Positions 1 to 8,226 of a stretch of DNA of 64,000 nt are shown piece by piece (within the stretch, counting starts at the first letter, position 1; every line of letters starts with the position of its first letter). The stretch covers positions 1 through 64,000 of the forward strand of contig JALOCI010000013.1 in the NCBI GenBank assembly GCA_023227835.1, in the 5' to 3' direction. The notes under the pieces were generated by a model. It was given only the letters and a program-made list of their open reading frames with translations, ran no database searches and was not told the DNA's origin. The translations under genes and the position numbers were made by a program. Source of the stretch: Bacteroidales bacterium (GTDB lineage Bacteria; Bacteroidota; Bacteroidia; Bacteroidales; UBA932).

Positions 1-391
1 CCTGAAGTTCGATAAGTTTGTTCATCTCATCATCCTCCATCGGTTCTGCAAATTTATTGTTGACCTCCTCATATTTTTTGAGCAGATCCATAACCTCCTG
101 CACACCCTCCTGCACTACCTCAAGAACTGTTTTTGAATCATCCAGATGAGGCTCCTGCTCCAGATATCCTACAGAGTAACCGGGAGCCCACACGACCTCT
201 CCCTGAATAGCAGTCTCAATACCTGCAATGATTTTCAGGAGTGTGGATTTTCCGGATCCGTTAAGACCGATGATACCAATCTTTGCCCCATAGAAAAAAG
301 AGAGGTAGATATCTTTCAGAATTGCCTTGTTATTGTTCGGCAAAATCTTGCCGACTCCGTTCATAGAGAAAATAATCTTTTCGTCTGCCAT
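1..391 (-). CDS. ettA: EttA-type ABC-F ATPase (energy-dependent translational throttle), N-terminal part
   Basis: The gene is cut by the left edge of the window, and only the first 130 or so residues are present. The protein begins MADEKIIFSM and carries a Walker A motif GLNGSGKST near residue 45, followed by EVVWAPGYSVGYLEQEP, typical of the first nucleotide-binding domain of EttA. ABC-F proteins lack membrane domains and act on the ribosome; EttA gates the first elongation steps according to the ATP/ADP ratio. The ATG at 391-389 is the only suitable start. A consensus Bacteroidetes promoter lies just upstream, inside the 3' end of the neighbouring M23 gene, so it is probably transcribed on its own. 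Another ABC-F subgroup (Uup-like) is possible but less likely. Confidence 0.88.
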   Translation of the reverse strand, partial: MADEKIIFSMNGVGKILPNNNKAILKDIYLSFFYGAKIGIIGLNGSGKSTLLKIIAGIETAIQGEVVWAPGYSVGYLEQEPHLDDSKTVLEVVQEGVQEVMDLLKKYEEVNNKFAEPMEDDEMNKLIELQ

Positions 392-411
392 ATAATTTTA
401 TCAATTTCCGG

Positions 412-442
412 CAAAGATAGTACGAGATTATTTCTTTCCCAA
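412..442 (-). promoter_or_regulatory. Promoter of ettA
   Basis: Reading the minus strand there is TTG (442-440), a 20-base spacer and TATCTTTG (419-412), matching the Bacteroidetes consensus TTTG-N19-21-TAnnTTTG. The predicted start of transcription is near 407, giving a leader of about 16 bases before the ATG at 391. The promoter overlaps the last codons of the upstream M23 peptidase gene. Confidence 0.7.
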
Positions 443-1684
443 GTTATTGACAAGTGTGTCCAGATATTGCACAGAGACCAATGAATCAATCTGATGCTTC
501 ATGTTTGTCATATTAGCCCTGAATGCCTCCATGTTAGACTGATCAACTTTTTTCGCCGGAGGAGACTCCATACTGAGAGGATTGATAGGTTTCCCGTTTT
601 TCCATACCCTGAAATCAAGGTGAGGGCCTGTGGACAAACCGGTGCTGCCGACATACCCGATAACCTGCCCCTGTCGCACCCGCGAACCCTTGGCAACTCC
701 TGCTCCATATTTGGACAGGTGCAAATAGGCTGTGGTAAAAGTGGCATTATGCTTTATCTTTACGGTATTACCTCCGCCACCGGCATAACCTTTCTGAATA
801 ACGACACCGTCTCCGATTGACATTACCGGTGTTCCTTTTGGAGCTGCATAGTCAACTCCTGTATGAGGTCTGACTATCCTGGTCACCGGATGTCTGCGGG
901 AATATGTAAAGCCGGAGGAGACTCTCGTATAGCTCAGCGGAGCCTTCAGGAACGCCTTTTTAAGATTCTCTCCCATTGAATTGAAATATTGAATAGAGAT
1001 TGTATCACCCTCTTTAAAGAGATACGCATCGTACACCTTTCCTTTACTGGTAAATGTTGCTGCATATACTGTCCCGATACTCACCACCTCATCCTTGACA
1101 ATAACCTCATCAAATAAAAACCTGAAACTGTCACCCTTCTGCAATCCGAAGAAGTCAACAGACCAGGCATATATATTTTCCAAACGACTTGCAATCTCAT
1201 AATTAAGACCCGCCCTCTCTACATCAGCCCATAATGAATTTTCTATTACAACCTCAGCCACTCTTGTCCTGGTCTCAGTCTGCTCTGTGAAATTCTTCAC
1301 AAATATTGAGTCATGCAGACCAAAAACCACATATGAGGTTCTGCTCTCCTGATATACAAGATAAGCAAGCTTTGGCGTCTCATCTCTTGTGTAAAATGCC
1401 CTAAAGCTGTTTCCAACTTTTAGTTTTTTCAGGTCAAAAACCCCGTCACAAGCCTCTGTCAGAGCGTAGGCATCTGTATTTGTAGCACCTAAATCGGTCA
1501 TAAGCATTGAAAAAAACTGCCCGCTCCTGACGTTTCCCTCCTTTATGTCAAACTCCGATGTGGGAATTCCGAATTCTGTGACAACTTCCTCGCTATTTTC
1601 CTGTTCGGCTTTTAAGTCCCGGGGCTTATCACATGCACAAGAGACAGTGAAAAATAATGACAATAAAAATAGTACTCTCTTCAT
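428..1684 (-). CDS. M23 (LytM-type) peptidase, predicted lipoprotein
   Basis: A 418-residue exported protein. The first 16 residues form a signal peptide ending in a lipobox-like FTVSC, so it is probably anchored to a membrane facing the periplasm. Residues 30-265 are a family-typical N-terminal region, and about 275-370 form the M23 zinc metallopeptidase domain with HTGVD (the HxxxD zinc motif) and GPHLDFRVW. The second motif, normally HxH, reads HLD, so Asp replaces the usual third zinc-ligand His; similar Bacteroidetes proteins share this as far as I recall. The family cleaves peptidoglycan cross-bridges (MepM/NlpD-like) or activates amidases. A weak -7 box, TATCTTCG at 1709-1702, precedes the gene. 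The family is certain; the substrate is inferred. Confidence 0.9.
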   Translation of the reverse strand: MKRVLFLLSLFFTVSCACDKPRDLKAEQENSEEVVTEFGIPTSEFDIKEGNVRSGQFFSMLMTDLGATNTDAYALTEACDGVFDLKKLKVGNSFRAFYTRDETPKLAYLVYQESRTSYVVFGLHDSIFVKNFTEQTETRTRVAEVVIENSLWADVERAGLNYEIASRLENIYAWSVDFFGLQKGDSFRFLFDEVIVKDEVVSIGTVYAATFTSKGKVYDAYLFKEGDTISIQYFNSMGENLKKAFLKAPLSYTRVSSGFTYSRRHPVTRIVRPHTGVDYAAPKGTPVMSIGDGVVIQKGYAGGGGNTVKIKHNATFTTAYLHLSKYGAGVAKGSRVRQGQVIGYVGSTGLSTGPHLDFRVWKNGKPINPLSMESPPAKKVDQSNMEAFRANMTNMKHQIDSLVSVQYLDTLVNNLGKK

Positions 1685-1784
1685 AACAATTAATTTCAGC
1701 CCGAAGATAGCAATTTCAATTTAATTGTTAGTAAGTCGGTGTAAAAGTTTGTATGATTTTGGGTAATTTTGTAAAAAGTTTTTA

Positions 1785-1792
1785 TATTTTTG
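1785..1792 (+). promoter_or_regulatory. -7 box of the dcw cluster promoter
   Basis: TATTTTTG matches TAnnTTTG. A TTTTG at 1757-1761 could serve as the -33 element, but the 23-base spacer is longer than usual. Predicted transcription starts near 1796-1799, about 20 bases before mraZ. It lies in the only sizeable gap ahead of the 15-kb dcw run, so it probably drives the cluster. Confidence 0.55.
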
Positions 1793-1817
1793 CATTAGAA
1801 ATAAAAGAGAGTTTCAG

Positions 1818-2261
1818 ATGGTTAACTTTTTCGGGGAATATACTGTAAAGATGGACGATAAGTGCAGATTGGTGCTGCCTTCGACCTTTAAGTCCTTCCT
1901 CAGGGACGGAGACATGCGCTTCGTCGTGAGAAAGGAGATCTTTTCAGATTGCCTGGAACTGTTCACTTTTGATGATTGGAATGCAGAATCGGAAAAGGTA
2001 AGAGCCCGACTTAACATGAACAACCGGGAACATGCACTTCTGTGGCGTGAGTATAACAGGGAAATAGCACTGGTAACCCCGGATGAAAAAATGGGCAGAA
2101 TCTCCATTCCAAAAAAGTTGCTTGAGAAAATCGGCGTTGTCAAAGAGGTGGTCTTTGTGGGTATAGGGAATAAGATCGAAGTATGGGCAAGCGACAAGTA
2201 TCAGAGCTCTAAATTATCCGACAGCGACTATCTCGCATTACTTGAAAAGACATTAGGATAA
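1818..2261 (+). CDS. mraZ: MraZ transcriptional regulator
   Basis: A 147-residue protein of the usual MraZ length, with two AbrB-like DNA-binding repeats. Each carries a DxxxR-type core: DDKCRLVLP near residues 13-21 and DEKMGRISIP near 89-98. MraZ forms ring-shaped oligomers and represses the dcw operon from its first position, which it holds here too. The ATG at 1818 follows the -7 box by 25 bases. I do not see clear repeated MraZ operator sites in the upstream gap. The next gene, rsmH, begins 14 bases after the stop. Confidence 0.96.
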   Translation: MVNFFGEYTVKMDDKCRLVLPSTFKSFLRDGDMRFVVRKEIFSDCLELFTFDDWNAESEKVRARLNMNNREHALLWREYNREIALVTPDEKMGRISIPKKLLEKIGVVKEVVFVGIGNKIEVWASDKYQSSKLSDSDYLALLEKTLG

Positions 2262-2266
2262 GGAGG
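2260..2266 (+). promoter_or_regulatory. Strong Shine-Dalgarno site for rsmH
   Basis: AAGGAGG overlaps the mraZ stop codon and lies 9 bases before the rsmH ATG. Bacteroidetes genes mostly lack such sites, and most neighbours here show none, so this one stands out and supports the start at 2276. Confidence 0.75.
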
Positions 2267-2275
2267 CCCGACATT

Positions 2276-3178
2276 ATGAGTGATTATCATACACCTGTCC
2301 TGTTAGACGAAAGTGTATCCGCCCTTGCAATATCACCAGGCGGAGTGTATGTTGATGCCACTTTCGGAGGAGGAGGACACAGCAAGGAGATTCTTTCAAG
2401 GATGAATGAGAGTTCCAGGCTTATTGCATTCGATCGCGATATGGATGCCCTCAAGAATGCACCGAATGACGGAAGACTAATATTGATAAATAACAACTTC
2501 AGATTCATTCAGAATTTTGTCCGCCATAACGGGTACGAATATGTTGACGGAATTCTGGCAGATCTTGGTGTCTCATCACACCAGTTTGACACGGAAGAGA
2601 GAGGGTTTTCATTCAGGTTCGACTCACCTCTTGACATGAGAATGAGCAATGACTCAAAAATCACCGCTGCTGACATTGTAAATACTTATACAGAATCCGA
2701 CCTTGAGACACTTTTCAGAAATTACGGTGAAGTAGATAACAGCCGAAAGGTTGCTTCGCTTATATGTAAATATAGGTCTGAGAGTAAAATTTCTCTGACA
2801 AGTGACCTTAACAAGGCAATTGAAAGTTTGTTGCCGAAGTTTTCTGAACACAAGTACCTGGCCAAAGTATATCAGGCTCTCAGGATTGAGGTAAACGGAG
2901 AGATGAGGGCTCTGGAAGGATTTCTTTACGGCGCTATGTCATCACTAAGAAGTGGAGGAAGACTGGTTGTGATTACATACCACTCTCTTGAAGACAGGAT
3001 GGTAAAGAACTTTATGAAAAGCGGCAATATCGGCGGGACAACCGAGAAGGACTTCTTCGGCAATACGAGGAGTCCGTTCAGGCTTGTAACTAAAAAACCC
3101 CTGCTTCCGTCGGAAGATGAAATCTCCTCCAACACCAGGGCCAGAAGTGCAAAACTAAGAGTGGCAGAGAAAATATGA
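2276..3178 (+). CDS. rsmH: 16S rRNA m4C1402 methyltransferase RsmH (MraW)
   Basis: This 300-residue enzyme transfers a methyl group from S-adenosylmethionine to N4 of C1402 in 16S rRNA, tuning the ribosomal P site. It opens with HTPVLLDE, carries the SAM-binding loop VDATFGGGGHS near residues 26-36, and includes the family signature ADLGVSSHQFD and the C-terminal ITYHSLEDRMVK. Its length matches the family (about 300-310). It occupies its standard place after mraZ and overlaps the next gene by 4 bases (ATGA), implying translational coupling. Confidence 0.98.
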   Translation: MSDYHTPVLLDESVSALAISPGGVYVDATFGGGGHSKEILSRMNESSRLIAFDRDMDALKNAPNDGRLILINNNFRFIQNFVRHNGYEYVDGILADLGVSSHQFDTEERGFSFRFDSPLDMRMSNDSKITAADIVNTYTESDLETLFRNYGEVDNSRKVASLICKYRSESKISLTSDLNKAIESLLPKFSEHKYLAKVYQALRIEVNGEMRALEGFLYGAMSSLRSGGRLVVITYHSLEDRMVKNFMKSGNIGGTTEKDFFGNTRSPFRLVTKKPLLPSEDEISSNTRARSAKLRVAEKI

Positions 3179-3498
3179 AGACAAAAGAGGTTATAGACAA
3201 TTTAGCTGGAGGTATGTGGCTTGTACGGACAGGCATATTCAAGCATGCCACTTTTGTTATATACATCTTTTTTCTTGTGATCCTTTATATAGGCATGAAT
3301 TTCGGCATTGAAAGAAGCCAGGTTACCGAAAGAACCAACGTAAAAGTATTAAAGGATCTTAAGGCTGACTTCACAGGAAAAACAGCAAGATTATTATACC
3401 AAAGCAAACGCCTGGAGATAGAACTAAAATTAACGGAGTATAACTCCACATTGAAAAACCCGCATGAACCACCAAGAAGGGTGATAATAGAGAAATAG
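3175..3498 (+). CDS. ftsL: FtsL-like cell division protein
   Basis: A 107-residue protein with a short cytoplasmic head, one membrane segment at about residues 26-43, and a periplasmic tail rich in charged residues, probably helical. This is the bitopic architecture of FtsL, which with FtsB and FtsQ activates the FtsW-FtsI septal synthase. Sequence identity to other phyla is always low for FtsL, so the call rests on topology and position between rsmH and ftsI. It overlaps rsmH by 4 bases and ends one base before the ftsI ATG. Confidence 0.78.
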   Translation: MKTKEVIDNLAGGMWLVRTGIFKHATFVIYIFFLVILYIGMNFGIERSQVTERTNVKVLKDLKADFTGKTARLLYQSKRLEIELKLTEYNSTLKNPHEPPRRVIIEK

Positions 3499-3499
3499 G

Positions 3500-5548
3500 A
3501 TGAAGGGAGTAATGAACAGAGCATTTGTAGTGTACGCACTCTTTGTGATAGCCGGCATAGCGGTTATTGCGCGGATGGTGTATCTGCAATACATTACAAG
3601 CGAAGATCTCAGCAGCGAAGTCAAGACTTTTCGAATAGAGGAGATTGAGGCCACCAGAGGAAGCATCCTTGCCTGTGATGGCAGAACCCTGTCATCTTCC
3701 GTACCTTATTATAAAATAAGAATGGATTGTATTGTTCCCGAACAATCCGTTTTTGACATGTATAAAGATTCTTTGGCAATAGCTCTCAGCGAGTTTTTCG
3801 GGGATAATTCGGCTGCCTGGTATAAAAAAAGGCTGGAAACAGCAAGAGCTACAAAGGACAGGGACATTTCCCTCGGAAACAGACTTGTTGACCACTCAGA
3901 ATTAATGATTATTAAAAATTTCCCTCTTTTCAGGCTTGGAACCCTAAAAGGCGGTATAATATCAGAGCAGAAGAACAAAAGGAATAACCCATACGGAAGA
4001 CTTGCATACAGAACAATCGGATTCATAAATTCAACCGGCAAGGGTGTCGGAATAGAAGAGAGTTTCGACTATTATCTGAAAGGCACCCCCGGGAGTCAGG
4101 TAGTGCAAAAACTGCTGAGAGATCAATGGCGGCCGGTAGATATGGACAAGATTGTCCAGCCTAAAGACGGGTATGATGTGCAGACCACACTTGACATAGA
4201 TATACAGGAAGCTGCTGAAGCCGCACTAAAAGAACAGCTGTCAATCTCCGACCAGTTTGAAGGAGCCACTGCAATTGTCATGGAAGTTAAAACCGGGGCC
4301 ATAAGGGCTATAGCAAATATGAGGAAAGACAGCAAGGGCAATTTTGACGAGGTCTTCAACTATGCTATCGGTCAGGCAACTGAACCGGGTTCAACTTTCA
4401 AACTCGCCACTCTTGTAGCACTTATTGAAGATGGTTACGTTACTCTTGAAACGCCTGTTGATGCAGGTAACGGAAAATGGCCTTATGCAGGTCACACAAT
4501 TTCAGACGTTACACCTGGTGGTTACGGTCAGATTAATGTACTCAAGGCATTCGAAAAATCCTCAAATGTCGCTTTTGCCAAGCTTGCCGTTGAATACTAT
4601 GCAAATAACGAAAAAAAATTTGTTGACCGGATCAACAATATGAAACTTAACGAGAGGTTCAACCTGGACCTTAAGGGAGAGGCCAGAGCCGTTATATATG
4701 CTCCGGGAGACAAATCCTGGTCTAAACTTACCCTTCCTCTCATGGGCATAGGTTATGCGACATTGCTGACTCCCTTGCATACGCTTACTTTTTACAACGC
4801 TATTGCCAACGGAGGAAAGATGATGAAACCTTATTTCGTTGACAATATTCAGAAGAACGGTGTTGTTGAAAAGAAATTTGAGCCAGTGGAACTGAGCGGT
4901 TCAATATGCTCAAAATCAACACTTGTGCTTGTAAATAAGGCTTTGAGAGGAGTTGTAGAAGAGGGAACGGCAAAAGCTCTAAAAGATAAAAGATACGCTA
5001 TTTCCGGTAAGACAGGAACTGCAAGAGTTGCATTCAACGGCGCAGGTTATACCGATAAAGAGGGCTACAAGAGACATCAGGCATCTTTTGCCGGATTCTT
5101 TCCATCGGAAAATCCCAAGTACTCGGCAGTAGTTGTTCTGTACACCGGCAGAACCAGAGGCAATTTTTACGGTGGAAGTTGGGCTGCTCCGGTTTTTAAG
5201 AAGATAGCCGATAAGATATATGTTTCTTCTCCCGAGTGGGTATCACCTGTTGAAGGTAACGGCAGCATCACAGGCAAAAGCAAAGAGATTCTGGCAAACC
5301 TTGATTCTTTCAACTGCGATTCAATACCGCAAGTCAAGGGAATTGGGATAAGGGATGCTATATATATACTGGAAAACAAAGGTTATAAAGTAAGGTTTTC
5401 CGGAAAAGGAAAGGTTATATCACAGAGCTATATCCCAGGCAATAATTTGGACAACAAAGGTTTAATATATTTACAACTTTCTGATTATCATGAAATTACA
5501 AGAGACACTCTCAGGCAGCAGGATACTACAGATATTAGGAGAAAGTAA
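3500..5548 (+). CDS. ftsI: Septal transpeptidase FtsI/PBP3 with C-terminal PASTA domain
   Basis: A class B penicillin-binding protein of 682 residues that cross-links septal peptidoglycan. One membrane anchor lies at about residues 7-27, followed by the PBP dimer domain and the transpeptidase domain. All three catalytic motifs are intact: S298-TFK (nucleophile Ser298), S354-S-N and K504-TG. A PASTA domain occupies about residues 608-660 (IPQVKGIGIRDAIYILENKG), which makes it longer than E. coli FtsI (588). The last 22 residues after PASTA look poorly conserved; their DNA is shared with the start of murE, a 59-base out-of-frame overlap. It pairs functionally with FtsW downstream. Confidence 0.96.
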   Translation: MKGVMNRAFVVYALFVIAGIAVIARMVYLQYITSEDLSSEVKTFRIEEIEATRGSILACDGRTLSSSVPYYKIRMDCIVPEQSVFDMYKDSLAIALSEFFGDNSAAWYKKRLETARATKDRDISLGNRLVDHSELMIIKNFPLFRLGTLKGGIISEQKNKRNNPYGRLAYRTIGFINSTGKGVGIEESFDYYLKGTPGSQVVQKLLRDQWRPVDMDKIVQPKDGYDVQTTLDIDIQEAAEAALKEQLSISDQFEGATAIVMEVKTGAIRAIANMRKDSKGNFDEVFNYAIGQATEPGSTFKLATLVALIEDGYVTLETPVDAGNGKWPYAGHTISDVTPGGYGQINVLKAFEKSSNVAFAKLAVEYYANNEKKFVDRINNMKLNERFNLDLKGEARAVIYAPGDKSWSKLTLPLMGIGYATLLTPLHTLTFYNAIANGGKMMKPYFVDNIQKNGVVEKKFEPVELSGSICSKSTLVLVNKALRGVVEEGTAKALKDKRYAISGKTGTARVAFNGAGYTDKEGYKRHQASFAGFFPSENPKYSAVVVLYTGRTRGNFYGGSWAAPVFKKIADKIYVSSPEWVSPVEGNGSITGKSKEILANLDSFNCDSIPQVKGIGIRDAIYILENKGYKVRFSGKGKVISQSYIPGNNLDNKGLIYLQLSDYHEITRDTLRQQDTTDIRRK

Positions 5549-6941
5549 TATCGAAATAAGTTCTGTCTGTTTTGATTCGAGGAAGGTAAGCAAAGGCTCG
5601 CTATTTGTGGCTTTAAAGGGGGAGACTTCAGACGGTCACGATTATATACCGCAGGCAGTGGAAGCCGGAGCAAAGGCAGTAATATGCGAAGTCCTGCCTG
5701 AAGGGAAGGTCTCTGCTACAATTATACAAGTAACAGACAGCCATCTGACATTGGGGATTGTAGCCTCTAATTTCTTCGGCAGACCATCAGAGAAGTTGAA
5801 ATTGATAGGTATTACAGGCACCAATGGAAAGACAACAACAGTCACACTATTATACAGACTGTTCACTGACCTGGGATATAAATGCGGGTTATTATCAACC
5901 ATCGTAAACTATATAGCCGGCAAGACTATTGATGCAACTCATACAACTCCGGATCCGATTCAGATAAATGAGCTGTTAGCTCAGATGACCGATTGCGGTT
6001 GCGAATTTTGCTTCATGGAGGTCAGCTCCCACTCTCTTCATCAGAAGAGGGTCGCAGGGCTTAATTTCTCGGGGGCGATTTTCTCAAACATAACACGTGA
6101 TCACCTTGACTATCACAAAACATTTGATGAATACATAAGAGTAAAGAAATCCCTTTTCGACTCTCTTCCCTCATCAGCCTTTGCCCTTACAAATATTGAC
6201 GATAAGAACGGGTTGGTTATGATTCAGAACACAACTGCCCATATCTACAGATACTCATGCCACTCACCGGCTGAATTCAATTGCAGAATAATAGAAAAAG
6301 GGATGGACGGAATGCTTCTCAATATAGACAGCAGGGAGGTCTGGACAAAATTCATAGGTGAGCACAATGCATACAATCTGCTTGCTGTTTATGCCTCAGC
6401 CGTAATAATGGGATTTGACAAGGAGGAGGTTCTCTTGTATTTAAGCAATATGACATCTGTGGCCGGAAGACTTGAATATCTGAAAGGTAAAAATGACCTT
6501 ACCGCAGTTGTTGATTATGCACACACTCCTGATGCACTTGAAAATGTTCTCAGAACTTTGCGTGAGTCTGCCGATGACAAGAGTATCACAACTGTATTCG
6601 GTTGCGGCGGCAACAGGGACAAGGGCAAAAGACCTGAAATGGCAGCAATTGCAGCAAAATATTCTGACAGAGTAATTGTCACTTCTGATAATCCAAGGTT
6701 TGAGGAACCTGAAGAGATAATAAACGATATAAGAGCAGGCTTCTCTCACGCGGACATTTCAAAGACCATGTTCATCACAGACCGCAGGGAGGCTATACGC
6801 ACAGCAATCATCACTGCTCGGGCAGGCAGCATAATACTGGTTGCCGGTAAGGGGCATGAAAACTATCAGGATGTCAAGGGAGTCAAACACCACTTTGACG
6901 ATAAGGAGATAATAGCGGACGTAATTAATTTAATAAGTTAG
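5490..6941 (+). CDS. murE: UDP-MurNAc-tripeptide synthetase MurE (meso-diaminopimelate-adding)
   Basis: A 483-residue cytoplasmic ATP-dependent ligase that adds the third stem-peptide residue. The ATP loop GITGTNGKTTT is near residues 107-117. The motif DNPR at residues 400-403, diagnostic of diaminopimelate-specific rather than lysine-specific MurE, indicates a meso-DAP peptidoglycan. The ATG at 5490 gives an N-terminus MKLQETLSG that aligns with the MKLxELL start of the family, and no later Met is usable, so the 59-base overlap with ftsI appears real. murF does not follow, unlike in proteobacteria. Confidence 0.97.
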   Translation: MKLQETLSGSRILQILGESNIEISSVCFDSRKVSKGSLFVALKGETSDGHDYIPQAVEAGAKAVICEVLPEGKVSATIIQVTDSHLTLGIVASNFFGRPSEKLKLIGITGTNGKTTTVTLLYRLFTDLGYKCGLLSTIVNYIAGKTIDATHTTPDPIQINELLAQMTDCGCEFCFMEVSSHSLHQKRVAGLNFSGAIFSNITRDHLDYHKTFDEYIRVKKSLFDSLPSSAFALTNIDDKNGLVMIQNTTAHIYRYSCHSPAEFNCRIIEKGMDGMLLNIDSREVWTKFIGEHNAYNLLAVYASAVIMGFDKEEVLLYLSNMTSVAGRLEYLKGKNDLTAVVDYAHTPDALENVLRTLRESADDKSITTVFGCGGNRDKGKRPEMAAIAAKYSDRVIVTSDNPRFEEPEEIINDIRAGFSHADISKTMFITDRREAIRTAIITARAGSIILVAGKGHENYQDVKGVKHHFDDKEIIADVINLIS

Positions 6942-6944
6942 AAG

Positions 6945-8225
6945 ATGCTTTATAATCTGTTCGAATACTTAAACGGTCATATAGATTTTCCAGGAATGGG
7001 TCTTTTTAAGTACATCTCATTCAGGGCTATATCAGCATCAATTATTTCTTTGCTTATTGCCCTTTTTGTGGGTAAGCATATAATAAACAAGCTTGCCAGA
7101 AAACAAATCGGTGAGACAATAAGAGATCTTGGACTTGAAGGTCAAATGCAGAAAAAGGGAACACCTACAATGGGCGGCATCATAATTCTCATCTCTTTCC
7201 TGATACCTGCAATTTTACTTGGCGACCTGACAAACGTATACGTCATACTGATGATTGTTACTGCAATTTGGCTGGGATTCATCGGATTCATCGATGACTA
7301 TATAAAAGTTTTTAAAAAGAATAAAGAGGGCCTTCCGGGAAAATTCAAGATTATCGGGCAGGTCAGTTTGGGCCTTATTGTAGGTCTCACACTATATTTC
7401 AGTGACCAGGCGGTGATTCGCACCCCTGCTTCTCAGCGAAGCAGTGATGCTCATCCCGAGATTGTATCTCAGGAGGGATTTTCTGATAAGATTTCATTCT
7501 TTCAGGAGGAGAAAAGCACAAAAACAACAATTCCATTTTTCAAAGGGAATGAGTTTGATTATACATGGCTCTCTCCTGTTCAGGGAAAAGGTAAAGATAT
7601 TGCCGGATGGGTTGTATATATAGTTGTTATTATTTTAGTAGTAACTGCTGTTTCAAACGGAACAAATCTGACAGACGGCATGGATGGTCTCTCTACGGGA
7701 ATTTCAGCCATTGTCGGGGGCACACTCGGCATTCTTGCTTATGTCTCCGGCAACGTCATATACTCCAACTATCTGAATATAATGTACATTCCATACACAG
7801 GAGAACTTGTAATTGTACTTGCCGCCTTCATAGGAGCTCTCATAGGATTTCTCTGGTATAACTCCTACCCGGCACAGGTTTTCATGGGAGATACCGGAAG
7901 CCTGGCAATAGGCGGAATCATCGCCGTAGCTGCTATTGTAATTAAAAAGGAGCTTCTGATTCCTATACTGTGCGGAATATTCTTCGTTGAAAGTCTTTCG
8001 GTAATTATACAACGATTCTATTTCAAGTATACACGGAAAAAATACGGAAAAGGGGTCCGTGTTTTCAGGATGTCTCCTTTGCATCACCATTTTCAGAAAG
8101 AAGAAAATGATGCAATTATTCAGTATCCCAAAAAACTGCTTCCGGAAGCAAAAATTGTTGCAAGATTCTGGATCATTGCAGTCTTGCTGGCAGTATTCAC
8201 TTTAATAACATTAAAAATCCGATAA
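6945..8225 (+). CDS. mraY: Phospho-MurNAc-pentapeptide transferase MraY
   Basis: An integral membrane enzyme that forms lipid I from UDP-MurNAc-pentapeptide and undecaprenyl phosphate. Signature pieces are FIDDYIKVFKKNKEGLPGK, NLTDGMDGL, FMGDTGSLAIGG and PLHHHFQ, with about ten membrane helices. At 426 residues it exceeds the roughly 360 of E. coli because of an extra hydrophilic segment near residues 158-205 between helices; Bacteroidetes MraY proteins are long in the same region. It starts 3 bases after murE and ends 1 base before murD. Confidence 0.98.
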   Translation: MLYNLFEYLNGHIDFPGMGLFKYISFRAISASIISLLIALFVGKHIINKLARKQIGETIRDLGLEGQMQKKGTPTMGGIIILISFLIPAILLGDLTNVYVILMIVTAIWLGFIGFIDDYIKVFKKNKEGLPGKFKIIGQVSLGLIVGLTLYFSDQAVIRTPASQRSSDAHPEIVSQEGFSDKISFFQEEKSTKTTIPFFKGNEFDYTWLSPVQGKGKDIAGWVVYIVVIILVVTAVSNGTNLTDGMDGLSTGISAIVGGTLGILAYVSGNVIYSNYLNIMYIPYTGELVIVLAAFIGALIGFLWYNSYPAQVFMGDTGSLAIGGIIAVAAIVIKKELLIPILCGIFFVESLSVIIQRFYFKYTRKKYGKGVRVFRMSPLHHHFQKEENDAIIQYPKKLLPEAKIVARFWIIAVLLAVFTLITLKIR

Positions 8226-8226
8226 T

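Noticed and set aside
1814..2197. 127-codon minus-strand frame opposite mraZ
   Set aside because: The plus-strand MraZ is clearly the real gene, and the antisense product is low-complexity Ser/Thr-rich.
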